Assembly (NCBI GenBank): GCA_013298865.1
Contig: JAAFJL010000003.1
Span: 19,955 to 83,954, forward strand
Source: Cytophagales bacterium
GTDB lineage: Bacteria > Bacteroidota > Bacteroidia > Cytophagales > Spirosomataceae
DNA: 64,000 nucleotides
Reading direction: 5' to 3'
Part shown: one piece after another, positions 25,027 through 33,165 of the stretch
How positions within the stretch are numbered: position 1 is the stretch's first letter
Layout of the letters: each line of letters starts with the position of its first letter
Notes under the pieces: generated by a model
What the model was told of the DNA's origin: nothing
Seen by the model: only the letters and a program-made list of their open reading frames with translations
Database searches by the model: none
Position numbers and translations under genes: made by a program

Positions 25027-26447
25027 TACAATCCGTCAATTTGAAGGTTCATTTTTCCTTTGGCAAAAATTACTGCTATGATTGAGTTGGGAGTTAAATA
25101 TACTTTATCAGGAGAAAGGCTCTCGATTTTTCCGTTCAATGTAACGCCTTTTGATACTTTGTTATTCGTCAAACTTGATTGAACTTGTCGCTTGATTTCG
25201 TCAATATTATTACCAATCGGGAAGGTCATAGCTTCTTTCATATTTTTCGTAAAAGCACCTTGGAACATCCAATTGGCAGTTTTTACCAATAAATTTTTGC
25301 TTTCTAAATCATAATCAAAGCCTTCCAAATAAATAGCTTGTTTTACGGGGTCGTAGGTAGGAACGCCCTTGAAGAAAATATTTCCCTGAATACTCCCTTT
25401 CAGACCAGACTTAATCACCATTTTATCTTGTTGTCCATAAATATCAATGCTTGTTACTTGTACATTATATTTCCCCTCTTTGAAAGAAAAATTTTGACCC
25501 ACCAAAGTATCTGCTGTCAATTTTGATGCTTGGTCATGCGGAATTTCTGCAATAATTGCTACCTGAAAATCATCTGGAACAGTTGTAACTACCTTTAAAT
25601 CAGGCACATCATTTACCATTTGCACTGTTGGTTTTGCTCCTGTAACTGTTTCTGTATAGGCTTTTATGGCGATGGTAGCTTTTACCTTATTATTGGCTGT
25701 AACCAATGGTGTCATTTGTAATTCTACGGGAGAAACTTTCAACCAAGTTTTGTATTTTTCAGACATTAAATAAGGCTGCATGGCGGTATTCCAAGCCTGA
25801 ATCACGTATTTCTTGATTTCTACATTTTTACGAACAGCTTCATCCAAAGATTTTAAAATCACATCTTGTTTAGAATTTAGGGCTTTTTCGACCAAACCAG
25901 CCACTGAAATTTCTACACCAGCTAAACGAATAGTTGGTTTCTTTACCCATTCATAACCAATCGGAAAAGATTGTACATTGGCTTGCCAATTGGGTGCAAT
26001 TGAAAATTTTGAACCAAATTTTACGTTAAAATCAAAGGTCAATTCTTGCGGAGGAATCGACATTCCCATTACTTTATAACCAACTTTTGCCCAAACTTTT
26101 AGTGGAACATTAAAGGTGAAAGTCTCATTCTGAGCAGACACTGTAATGGTTTCACGCTTCCAGACTTTACACATAAAATTGTCGTAATTATTGTCGTCCA
26201 TGCTATTATCTTCAAAAAGAAGGTCTTTCAAATTAGCATTAATTTGGCGTTCAACATCTGGCATTGTAATCTCAAAAGGCACACTGATAGTCGAAAGATG
26301 TTTTTCCACTTGCTTGATTTTATATTGATACGATTCTTGTGGTGCTTTCGGGTCGGTAGTAGTTGTAGCTACGGTTGCAGAACTCGAACAGCTTTGTAAC
26401 CAGATAGTTAAAGGGAACAGAATGACTAAGGATGCTATTTTTTTCAT
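25026..26447 (-). CDS. DUF4403 family lipoprotein
   Basis: About 473 residues from ATG 26447; signal peptide with lipobox LQSC. The mature protein matches DUF4403, a family of Gram-negative envelope proteins with a tubular lipid-binding-like (BPI/TULIP-type) prediction. Typical segments: ISVPFEITMPDVERQINANL, TVPDDFQVAIIAEIPHDQAS, YDLESKNLLVKTANWMFQGA and GVTLNGKIESLSPDKVYLTP. The function is not established. A longer ORF to 26522 is unlikely since it precedes the signal peptide and overlaps the upstream gene. Confidence 0.82.
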   Translation of the reverse strand: MKKIASLVILFPLTIWLQSCSSSATVATTTTDPKAPQESYQYKIKQVEKHLSTISVPFEITMPDVERQINANLKDLLFEDNSMDDNNYDNFMCKVWKRETITVSAQNETFTFNVPLKVWAKVGYKVMGMSIPPQELTFDFNVKFGSKFSIAPNWQANVQSFPIGYEWVKKPTIRLAGVEISVAGLVEKALNSKQDVILKSLDEAVRKNVEIKKYVIQAWNTAMQPYLMSEKYKTWLKVSPVELQMTPLVTANNKVKATIAIKAYTETVTGAKPTVQMVNDVPDLKVVTTVPDDFQVAIIAEIPHDQASKLTADTLVGQNFSFKEGKYNVQVTSIDIYGQQDKMVIKSGLKGSIQGNIFFKGVPTYDPVKQAIYLEGFDYDLESKNLLVKTANWMFQGAFTKNMKEAMTFPIGNNIDEIKRQVQSSLTNNKVSKGVTLNGKIESLSPDKVYLTPNSIIAVIFAKGKMNLQIDGL

Positions 26448-26518
26448 AGAAAAAATACTGATTTGGAAATTTTGAAATGAGTTAATTTGAAAATTAATGA
26501 GAATTGATGCAGGAAAAT

Positions 26519-27181
26519 TCAACTTTCTTCAAAAAGTGCTTTCATCCTAGAGAAGTTGATGTCTGAAATTTTATCAATAATTACATCAGCTTTTGATAAG
26601 TCTTGATTTCCAGAGTTGACATTCCTAAAACCAATACATTTCATTCCAGCACTTTTTGCGGCAATTGTTCCACTTCGGGAATCTTCTATTATAATGCATT
26701 CTGAGGGATTTACTTTCAATAATTCTGAAGATTTCAAGAAAACATCAGGCTCTGGTTTGCTTTTTTCAACTTCTTCTCCACTAATCCAATTGTCAAAATA
26801 GTCGGAGATTTCTAATTTCTTAATGACGGCTTCAATGAAAATTCTTGGCGAAGACGATGCTATTCCGATGGGAATATTATTGTTTTTTATTTCGACTAAA
26901 AGCTCCTTTATTCCGTTGATTGCCTGATAGTTACTTTCTGCTAAAAACTTCAATTTAGTAGTCAATTGCAAGTCTATCAATTCTTCAATGCTCTTTTCTA
27001 TGGAATATTCGCTTTTTATGATTTTCCACATAGCAGGGTTTGTGTAACCCACAAATCTTTCTAAGTAATGCTCTGATTTATTGATATTTAGCATACGCAA
27101 GACCATTAAATCTACTTCAAAATGCAAGGGTTCGCTATCAATTAAAACGCCGTCCATGTCAAATATTACAGCTTTTAACAT
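26519..27181 (-). CDS. HAD superfamily hydrolase, beta-phosphoglucomutase-like
   Basis: A 220-residue HAD phosphatase. Motif I VIFDMDGVLIDSEP (nucleophile Asp and acid Asp), motif II GIASSSPR, motif III SKPEPDVFLKSSELL, and motif IV CIIIEDSRSGTIAAKSAGM are all intact. The helical cap between motifs I and II fits subclass IA enzymes such as beta-phosphoglucomutase or small sugar phosphatases. The (TTCA)n tract lies 29 bp upstream of its ATG, in the presumed promoter region. Confidence 0.9.
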   Translation of the reverse strand: MLKAVIFDMDGVLIDSEPLHFEVDLMVLRMLNINKSEHYLERFVGYTNPAMWKIIKSEYSIEKSIEELIDLQLTTKLKFLAESNYQAINGIKELLVEIKNNNIPIGIASSSPRIFIEAVIKKLEISDYFDNWISGEEVEKSKPEPDVFLKSSELLKVNPSECIIIEDSRSGTIAAKSAGMKCIGFRNVNSGNQDLSKADVIIDKISDINFSRMKALFEES

Positions 27182-27209
27182 TCAATTTTAAATTTAAGAT
27201 TTGCTTTAT

Positions 27210-27240
27210 ATTCATTCATTCATTCATTCATTCATTCATT
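27210..27240. repeat. Tetranucleotide tract (TTCA)7-8
   Basis: About 31 bp of uninterrupted TTCA units, followed by the interrupted CATTCTCTCATTCAT. It lies between the HAD gene start (27181) and the end of the Ldh-MltG gene (27267), both on the minus strand. Such tracts can change length by slippage and alter promoter spacing. Confidence 0.9.
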
Positions 27241-27266
27241 CGCACATTCTCTCATTCATAAAACCC

Positions 27267-29303
27267 CTACTTCATAATATTTCTCTTGTTCAGTGCTTCT
27301 TGATATATGGCGGCGTTTTTCAAGTGGTCTGAATAAGTAACAGCAAAATTATGATAGCCCGAAAAATCCTCTTTCGCACAGAAATACATAAACTCATGTT
27401 TTTCGTAGTTCAAGACTGCATCAATTGAAGTCAAATCTGGCAAATTGATAGGTCCAGGCGGCAAACCGACAACCTTATAAGTATTGTATGGCGAATCAAT
27501 TTGCAACAAAGCCTTTGTCACTCTTTTTATCGTAAAATCCTGATGGGCAAAAATCACCGTTGGGTCTGCACCTAAAGGCATAGCATCACGGAGGCGGTTC
27601 ATATACACACCTGCAACCCGTGGTTTTTCATCAGCTTTTTTTGTTTCTCCTTCCACAATTGAAGCCATAATTTGAGCTTTGATTGGGTCAAGTCCTATTT
27701 CTTGTGCTTTCTTTTTACGCTCGTCTGTCCAGAAACGTTCGTATTCAGATTTCATTCTGTCTAACACTTTTTCTGGCTTAGAATTCCAATACATTTCATA
27801 CGTATTGGGTAGAAACATACACATGAAAGTTTCTTTCGTGAAACCGTATTTCTGAGCAATCACCTCAGAATCAAGTAGTTCTTGAAATCTTGTTGAGTCG
27901 AAAGTGAATTTATTGCCAATTTTATGCACCAAATCTTTTTTGAGACGAACGTTATTGAAAGTCAATTTTACAGCATCTTGGTCGCCACTTCTGAGTTTTT
28001 TGATGAGTTCATAATTCCCCATCTTAGCCGTTATTTTATACCGACCAGGTTTTACGGCTTCTTTATATTTCAAGAATTTCGCCAAGAACTTAAACGAAAG
28101 TTCGTCTTCTACTATTTTGTTGGTACTTAAAGAATCCCAAACGGTCTCAAAATTTGCTCCTTCTGGAATAAGTAGATAGAAACTTTTTTCTTTATCAACT
28201 TTGAAATTTGGCGTTTTGGCAACTTGCCAGATATAATAAGAAAACATTGCTGCAAAAAAAGACACAGCCAAAATCAAATAACGAACTAATTTATTTTTAA
28301 CCATTTTTATTGGAGTTTTATGAGGGAATTCACGTTCGGGGTCTCCAGGAATTAAAACCGATTGTCCTTCTATGGCAGGGGCAGCCCTGAAACGGTTTAT
28401 CCACTTGTCCATATCTTGCTTAAAATCATCAGCAGGACGGAAGCCATCAATACGCATTGCACCCAAAAAATGCCCCGTTCCTTTACCTACTTGTTCTCCA
28501 GCAGCCATAAATCCTGCGGTGGCAAAAGGAGGAACCCAAGGTCCAAAGTTTGCCCCAGACAACACGCCAGACAAAATATCAACAATAGCTCCCATGCCAT
28601 AACCTTTGTGCGAACCATGTTCACGGTCGCCACCAACGGGCAATAATGCCCCTCCGTTTTTCACGGCATTGGCATCATCAGTTGGGTTTCCGTCTTTGTC
28701 TTGTACCCAACCCAAAGGAGCAGGCGAACCTTTTCTTTGTAAAATTTCCATTTTGCCATAAGCCACCGCCGTAGTGGCAAAATCTGCAACAAAGGGTGGA
28801 TTTTCCTTCGCAGGAATCGCTAATGCAATGGGGTTAGTACCCAATAATTTTTCTTTTGAAAACGTAGGTGTTACCAATGGAGCGGCGTTGGTCATTGCCC
28901 AACCAATCATATCATTTTCCAGAGCCATCATAGCATGAAAACCAGCAATGCCAAAATGGTTTGAATTTTGCACTGAAATCCAACCAGAGCCTACTGCATT
29001 GGCTTTTTGCATGGCAATTTGCATAGCTTTTGGTGCAACTACTAATCCCAAACCTTTATCGCCATCAACCACGGCAGTCGAGGGGCTTTCATGAATAATT
29101 TTAATTTCAGGTTTTGGATTCAATCTTCCATTATCGTAAAGTCGTACATAACCCACCAAACGAGCGATTCCATGAGAATCGACACCCCGTAAATCAGCAG
29201 AAATCAAGACTGACGATGCCAACTGAGCGTCATCGTCTGGGCAACCAATTGAAAGAAAAACTTGTTTAATAAATGCTTGGAGATATTGGTAATCGTAGGT
29301 CAT
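27267..29303 (-). CDS. mltG: Ldh-family dehydrogenase fused in frame to MltG lytic transglycosylase
   Basis: One 678-codon open frame with two unrelated halves. Residues 1-333: malate/lactate (Ldh_2) family NAD(P)-dependent oxidoreductase (SADLRGVDSHGIARLVGYV, NSNHFGIAGFHAM, LLGTNPIALAIP, DREHGSHKGYGMGAIVDIL); it stops after IPGDPERE, about 20-30 residues short of usual family members. Residues 334-678 begin at an internal Met (ATG 28304) and are a complete MltG: one N-terminal transmembrane helix, LysM-like segment, then catalytic ASIVEGETK, YMNRL, LGADPTVIFA and SPYNTYKVVGLPPGPI. MltG cleaves nascent glycan strands in the periplasm. Either the protein is a true fusion or translation also restarts at 28304. 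No stop codon lies between. Confidence 0.9.
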   Translation of the reverse strand: MTYDYQYLQAFIKQVFLSIGCPDDDAQLASSVLISADLRGVDSHGIARLVGYVRLYDNGRLNPKPEIKIIHESPSTAVVDGDKGLGLVVAPKAMQIAMQKANAVGSGWISVQNSNHFGIAGFHAMMALENDMIGWAMTNAAPLVTPTFSKEKLLGTNPIALAIPAKENPPFVADFATTAVAYGKMEILQRKGSPAPLGWVQDKDGNPTDDANAVKNGGALLPVGGDREHGSHKGYGMGAIVDILSGVLSGANFGPWVPPFATAGFMAAGEQVGKGTGHFLGAMRIDGFRPADDFKQDMDKWINRFRAAPAIEGQSVLIPGDPEREFPHKTPIKMVKNKLVRYLILAVSFFAAMFSYYIWQVAKTPNFKVDKEKSFYLLIPEGANFETVWDSLSTNKIVEDELSFKFLAKFLKYKEAVKPGRYKITAKMGNYELIKKLRSGDQDAVKLTFNNVRLKKDLVHKIGNKFTFDSTRFQELLDSEVIAQKYGFTKETFMCMFLPNTYEMYWNSKPEKVLDRMKSEYERFWTDERKKKAQEIGLDPIKAQIMASIVEGETKKADEKPRVAGVYMNRLRDAMPLGADPTVIFAHQDFTIKRVTKALLQIDSPYNTYKVVGLPPGPINLPDLTSIDAVLNYEKHEFMYFCAKEDFSGYHNFAVTYSDHLKNAAIYQEALNKRNIMK

Positions 29304-29456
29304 TTAACAATTTGAAAGTTTACATTTTCTAAAAAAATAATAGTGCAAATATACAAAATCATCATCGGATAGAGTTTATTTGTGTATATTACATTTGTAT
29401 TAATAACCAACCATAAAAAATATATTTTTAGCTAACTAATTGTTATTCAGTGTGAT

Positions 29457-29894
29457 ATGAAGATAATAATTATTTTTTCTATTTTTTTTGTGGAGGTAAT
29501 TTCTTCTACTTGCCTCAAAACGTATGCTCAGAAAGGTACGCAAATTGATACGTTGAGGATTTCTTCTGAAAAGAAAAAGAAACTGACAATTCGGCGAGAT
29601 AAAATTTCTGGACAGAATTTCAAAAAAATTGAAGGTTCAAAAATGGCGGAATATCATGCGTATAGATTCACGATAAGGAATCCTCGTTACCGCAAACTTG
29701 ATTTTAGTTTCGAGCAAAGAATTCCTATTTCAAAAAATAAAATTGAAGTAGAATTATTAGAAAGTTCTGAAGCAGATATTGATGCCCAGAGAGGAAAACT
29801 TATCTGGAATCTGAAACTGAAAGCAAAAGAAGAACGTATTATAGAAATAAAATATATTGTGCGGTATCCGTATCATACAAAAACTATCAGTTAG
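29457..29894 (+). CDS. Short DUF4139-type domain protein with its own signal peptide
   Basis: 145 residues: signal peptide (ends near TYAQ) followed directly by what is normally only the C-terminal piece of DUF4139/mucoidy-inhibitor-like proteins: AYRFTIRNPRYRKLDFSFEQ, RIPISKNKIEVELLESSEAD, GKLIWNLKLKAKEERIIEIK and YIVRYPYHTK. The full-length family has about 500 residues with coiled-coil and beta domains before this. It could be a shortened paralog or a remnant with retained export. The DUF502 gene follows 36 bp later. Confidence 0.7.
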   Translation: MKIIIIFSIFFVEVISSTCLKTYAQKGTQIDTLRISSEKKKKLTIRRDKISGQNFKKIEGSKMAEYHAYRFTIRNPRYRKLDFSFEQRIPISKNKIEVELLESSEADIDAQRGKLIWNLKLKAKEERIIEIKYIVRYPYHTKTIS

Positions 29895-29930
29895 GAGAGA
29901 CTGATTGATAAACTTACTTTATTATTTGGA

Positions 29931-30509
29931 ATGAATTTTAAAAACCTTACATCACAACTTTTTGGATATTTTGTAAAAGGGCTACTGCTTTTAGCTCCAT
30001 TCTATATTACTGCCTACATTATTTACAATATCCTTGATTCTTTGGATAGCCATTTCTACTTTTTTGTTAGAGGAACGGGCTTAGTTATCATGGTGGCAAT
30101 CATTATGTTGGTGGGCTTTTTGGGTTCTACTTTTATCACGGTTCCTGTGGTTAGAATTTTTGAAGAAGCTATTTCAAATCTTCCTTTAGTTAGACTTATC
30201 TATTTCTCTCTCAAGGATTTAGTGCAGGCTTTTGTGGGCGACAAAAAGAAATTTAACCAACCAGTGGTCATTGTTTTGAACAAAGAAAATGGTATCAAAA
30301 AAATCGGATTTATTACCCAAAATGATTTATCTTTTTTAAATTTGGATGCTTCTGTGATGGTCTATTGCCCACATTCGTATGCTTTTTCTGGTGAAATGTT
30401 CATTGTCCCTTCCGAAAGCATAACGCCATTAAACATACCAACTTCCGATGTAATGAAAATGATAATTTCTGGTGGTGTTTCCTTGACACAAGAAAATACA
30501 CCATCGTGA
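29931..30509 (+). CDS. DUF502 family membrane protein
   Basis: A 192-residue protein with two transmembrane helices (about 12-34 and 47-69). The DUF502 landmarks are present: YFVKGLLLLAPFYITAYIIY, GFLGSTFITVPVVRIFEEAI, PLVRLIYFSLKDLVQAF, then VMVYCPHSYAFSGEMFIVP. The family is widespread and uncharacterised. It is followed by two 20-bp palindromes. Confidence 0.88.
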   Translation: MNFKNLTSQLFGYFVKGLLLLAPFYITAYIIYNILDSLDSHFYFFVRGTGLVIMVAIIMLVGFLGSTFITVPVVRIFEEAISNLPLVRLIYFSLKDLVQAFVGDKKKFNQPVVIVLNKENGIKKIGFITQNDLSFLNLDASVMVYCPHSYAFSGEMFIVPSESITPLNIPTSDVMKMIISGGVSLTQENTPS

Positions 30510-30516
30510 TTGTAAA

Positions 30517-30618
30517 TAGAGACGTTTCATGAAACGTCTTAACCGACACAAAACAGAAATATTTAAAATTTGGTACGTAAATATTTGAGAATGAAGACGT
30601 TTCATGAAACGTCTCTAC
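30517..30618. repeat. Pair of identical 20-bp palindromes facing each other
   Basis: AGACGTTTCATGAAACGTCT occurs at 30520-30539 and again at 30595-30614. Flanks (TAGAG before the first, CTCTA after the second) make the two copies inverted relative to each other, so the 100-bp unit can fold as two small hairpins or one large one. It lies between the DUF502 gene and a lipoprotein gene. Confidence 0.9.
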
Positions 30619-30648
30619 CTAAAAAAAAACTAGATTAACTGCCCTCGA

Positions 30649-31443
30649 ATGAAACTCTTTATCATATCAATTTTAATTCTACAAATGGTAATTGCTTGTT
30701 CTTCTAAGAAAAAAGAAGAGAATGTTACAGTGGAAAATTTGAAAATTGCTATACAGAATGAGTTTATTAAAAATGATTTGATAATCTGGAAAACTGCTGA
30801 AATTGTTGAAGTCGATGGAATGGAAAACTTGAATGAATTATTACAAAAACTGAAAGAGATTAGGGAGTTTCGACAAGAGAATATTCGTGATAAAACGTTC
30901 ATTAGGAAAAAAAATATTCAAGAATATCAAAAACTGTTATTGTTGAGTTTGAAAGCAATAGACGTTTCAGCATATAAAGAAGTGAATGTCAAAAGAATTG
31001 ATAATCTGTTACAAGAACCTTCTGAGGAAAATCAATTAAATTTGATTTATACATTAGCCTTGATTGAAGGAAATGTTTTTTTAAATGCTGCTGCCAGATA
31101 CTGTATTCGAGGTTTATATTTTACAAAGTATGTGGTATCCTACGAGAAAGATTCTATAACTGTCAATAGAGAAGCGAAGATTGCTTTAGTTTGCCCAAAC
31201 TCAAATACAAAACTTTGTAAGCTCAAAATCAATGAGTTAGCATTTTTTGTCAATAAAAAACCTGTAAATCTCAATTTTAAAATAGAAACAATTGGAAAGG
31301 TAGAATTGATAAGATTCTTTCCTAAAGATACTGGAAATATAACCTTAAAAATGAATATCAGTTCGTTTTATCCAAACTCAAAACCTAAAGATAAACCTTT
31401 CAGTACATTCGATGCTGAAGAAATTATCCACGTCAATCCATAA
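30649..31443 (+). CDS. Lipoprotein of unknown function
   Basis: A 264-residue protein with signal peptide and lipobox VIAC (Cys about residue 17). Mature residues 25-150 look helical and possibly coiled-coil (LNELLQKLKEIREFRQENIR). A beta-rich part follows (about 165-260). I do not recognise a family; the helix-then-beta-sandwich order is loosely like GldM-type periplasmic proteins, but no sequence motif supports that. It lies 12 bp before the FMN glutamate synthase-like gene and may be co-transcribed with it. Confidence 0.6.
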   Translation: MKLFIISILILQMVIACSSKKKEENVTVENLKIAIQNEFIKNDLIIWKTAEIVEVDGMENLNELLQKLKEIREFRQENIRDKTFIRKKNIQEYQKLLLLSLKAIDVSAYKEVNVKRIDNLLQEPSEENQLNLIYTLALIEGNVFLNAAARYCIRGLYFTKYVVSYEKDSITVNREAKIALVCPNSNTKLCKLKINELAFFVNKKPVNLNFKIETIGKVELIRFFPKDTGNITLKMNISSFYPNSKPKDKPFSTFDAEEIIHVNP

Positions 31444-31455
31444 AACCTTCATCCC

Positions 31456-32994
31456 ATGAACTACTACTACTTTTGGCTTTTGCTTCCTGCTGGAATTATT
31501 GCTTTGGCAATTCGAGATATTCTTCAAAATCGGCATACAATTCAGCATAATTTCCCTGTAATTGGGCATCTTCGTTATATGTTAGAGAAAATTGGCCCCG
31601 AAATTCGACAGTATTTGGTTGCCAATAATCGGGAAGAATTACCTTTCAATCGGGGTGAACGTGCTTGGGTGTATGCGTCTTCTAAACAAGAAAATAATTT
31701 ACAGGGATTCGGGTCTGACCAAGACTTTAATTCCGTAGGCTATATTTTTATCAAACATGCCATGTTGGGGCATCGTTTACCCGAAAATCATCCTAATAAA
31801 AAAGACCCAAGTGCAGTGCCTTGTGCCAAAACAATGGGAGAATTTCATAAAAGAAAACGCCCTTATAAACCTTTTTCAGTCATTAATATTTCGGGAATGA
31901 GCTACGGTTCTTTGTCTGCTAAAGCCATAGAATCAATGAACAAAGGAGCTTTGAAGTTTGGCTGTTATCACAACACAGGCGAAGGTTCATTGTCGCCGTA
32001 TCACAAATATGGTTCAGATGTGATTGTGAACATTGGTACAGCCTATTTTGGAGTTCGGGATGAAAATGGAAATTTTTCCATGGATAAATTAGTCAAAATG
32101 ACAACCGATAACCCGTTTGTCAGAGCATTAGAATTGAAACTTTCTCAGGGAGCAAAACCAGGGAAAGGTGGTGTATTGCCAGCCGCAAAAATTACCCAAG
32201 AAATTGCAGATATTCGACACATTCTGATGGGAAAAGATGCGATTTCGCCAGCTTTTCATTCTATGTTTTCTACAATTCCAGAATTGGTTGAATTTATAGA
32301 ATCTATGGCAGAAAATACAGGTTTGCCCGTAGGAATAAAATCTGCCATTGGTAAAACTGAAATGTGGGAAGAATTGGCACAATACATGGCAAAAACTCGC
32401 AAAGGTCCAGATTTTATAACGGTTGATGGAGGCGAAGGTGGTACTGGTGCTGCTCCTCATGCTTTTGCAGACCATGTGTCATTACCTTTCAATTTTGGTT
32501 TTGCACAGGTGTATCAAATCTTTCAAAAATACAATTTAACAGATAGAGTAGTTTTCATTGGCTCAGGGCGTTTAGGCTTTCCAGAAAAAGCTATGATGGC
32601 GTTTTCGATGGGTTGTGATTTAATCAATGTTGCCCGTGAAGCCATGCTTTCAATTGGGTGTATTCAGGCACAAGTTTGCCATACCAATAAATGTCCGACT
32701 GGCATTGCGACTTCTAATAAGTGGTTACAAGCAGGGGTTGACCCAAGTCTGAAAAGTGAACGTTTTTATAATTATGTAAAGACACTGAACAAAGAAATTT
32801 TGGAAATATCACACGCCTGTGGCTACGAACACCCCGCCCAAATGACGATGGAAGATGTGGACATGGTTATGGGAGATAATAATAAAACAGCAGCACTTTC
32901 GCAGACTTTTGGCTATCAGAAAACACCAGTAAAATTTTCTGGTGTAGCCGATTTATTGAGCAGTCCGTTTTTGGGAGGAGGGAAGAGTATTTGA
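31456..32994 (+). CDS. FMN-binding glutamate synthase family protein
   Basis: A 512-residue protein of the GltB central-domain family without the amidotransferase part. An N-terminal hydrophobic helix (YYYFWLLLPAGIIALAI) suggests membrane attachment. The TIM barrel shows ISGMSYGSLSAKAIES, NTGEGSLSPYHKYGSD, GAKPGKGGVLPAAKIT and TVDGGEGGTGAAPHAFADHV. The iron-sulfur motif C-x5-C-x4-C (CIQAQVCHTNKCPTGIAT) is intact for a 3Fe-4S centre. FMN binding is expected; the physiological reaction of these stand-alone proteins is uncertain. Confidence 0.93.
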   Translation: MNYYYFWLLLPAGIIALAIRDILQNRHTIQHNFPVIGHLRYMLEKIGPEIRQYLVANNREELPFNRGERAWVYASSKQENNLQGFGSDQDFNSVGYIFIKHAMLGHRLPENHPNKKDPSAVPCAKTMGEFHKRKRPYKPFSVINISGMSYGSLSAKAIESMNKGALKFGCYHNTGEGSLSPYHKYGSDVIVNIGTAYFGVRDENGNFSMDKLVKMTTDNPFVRALELKLSQGAKPGKGGVLPAAKITQEIADIRHILMGKDAISPAFHSMFSTIPELVEFIESMAENTGLPVGIKSAIGKTEMWEELAQYMAKTRKGPDFITVDGGEGGTGAAPHAFADHVSLPFNFGFAQVYQIFQKYNLTDRVVFIGSGRLGFPEKAMMAFSMGCDLINVAREAMLSIGCIQAQVCHTNKCPTGIATSNKWLQAGVDPSLKSERFYNYVKTLNKEILEISHACGYEHPAQMTMEDVDMVMGDNNKTAALSQTFGYQKTPVKFSGVADLLSSPFLGGGKSI

Positions 32995-33051
32995 TTCGAA
33001 GATTTGGAAATTAGTCAATTTGGAAATGAATAGACAAAACACATTATCAGC

Positions 33052-33089
33052 AAAAAATCCCTTCAATTTACGATTGAAGGGATTTTTGT
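33052..33089 (+). terminator. Rho-independent terminator
   Basis: Stem AATCCCTTCAAT / ATTGAAGGGATT with a 5-nt loop and T5; 58 nt after the stop of the FMN-binding gene. Confidence 0.82.
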
Positions 33090-33090
33090 T

Positions 33091-33165
33091 GTAGCACTGG
33101 AATGCTTCCCGTGAGTTATACATAAGCAAACGGACTCCGATACACGGGACAGATTCCCGTTCTAC
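33091..33165. repeat. Imperfect inverted repeat reaching into a gene end
   Basis: GTAGCACTGGAATGCTTCCC (from 33091) and, inverted, GTAGAACGGGAATCTGTCCC (ending at 33165) are diverged copies facing each other, with CCCGTG/CACGGG at the inner ends. The right copy overlaps the TAG stop (33162-33164) of the minus-strand barrel gene. Confidence 0.7.

Noticed and set aside
24890..25081. 63-codon plus-strand frame across the CGAA heptamers
   Set aside because: Arises from the repeat; overlaps a terminator and the end of the DUF4403 gene.
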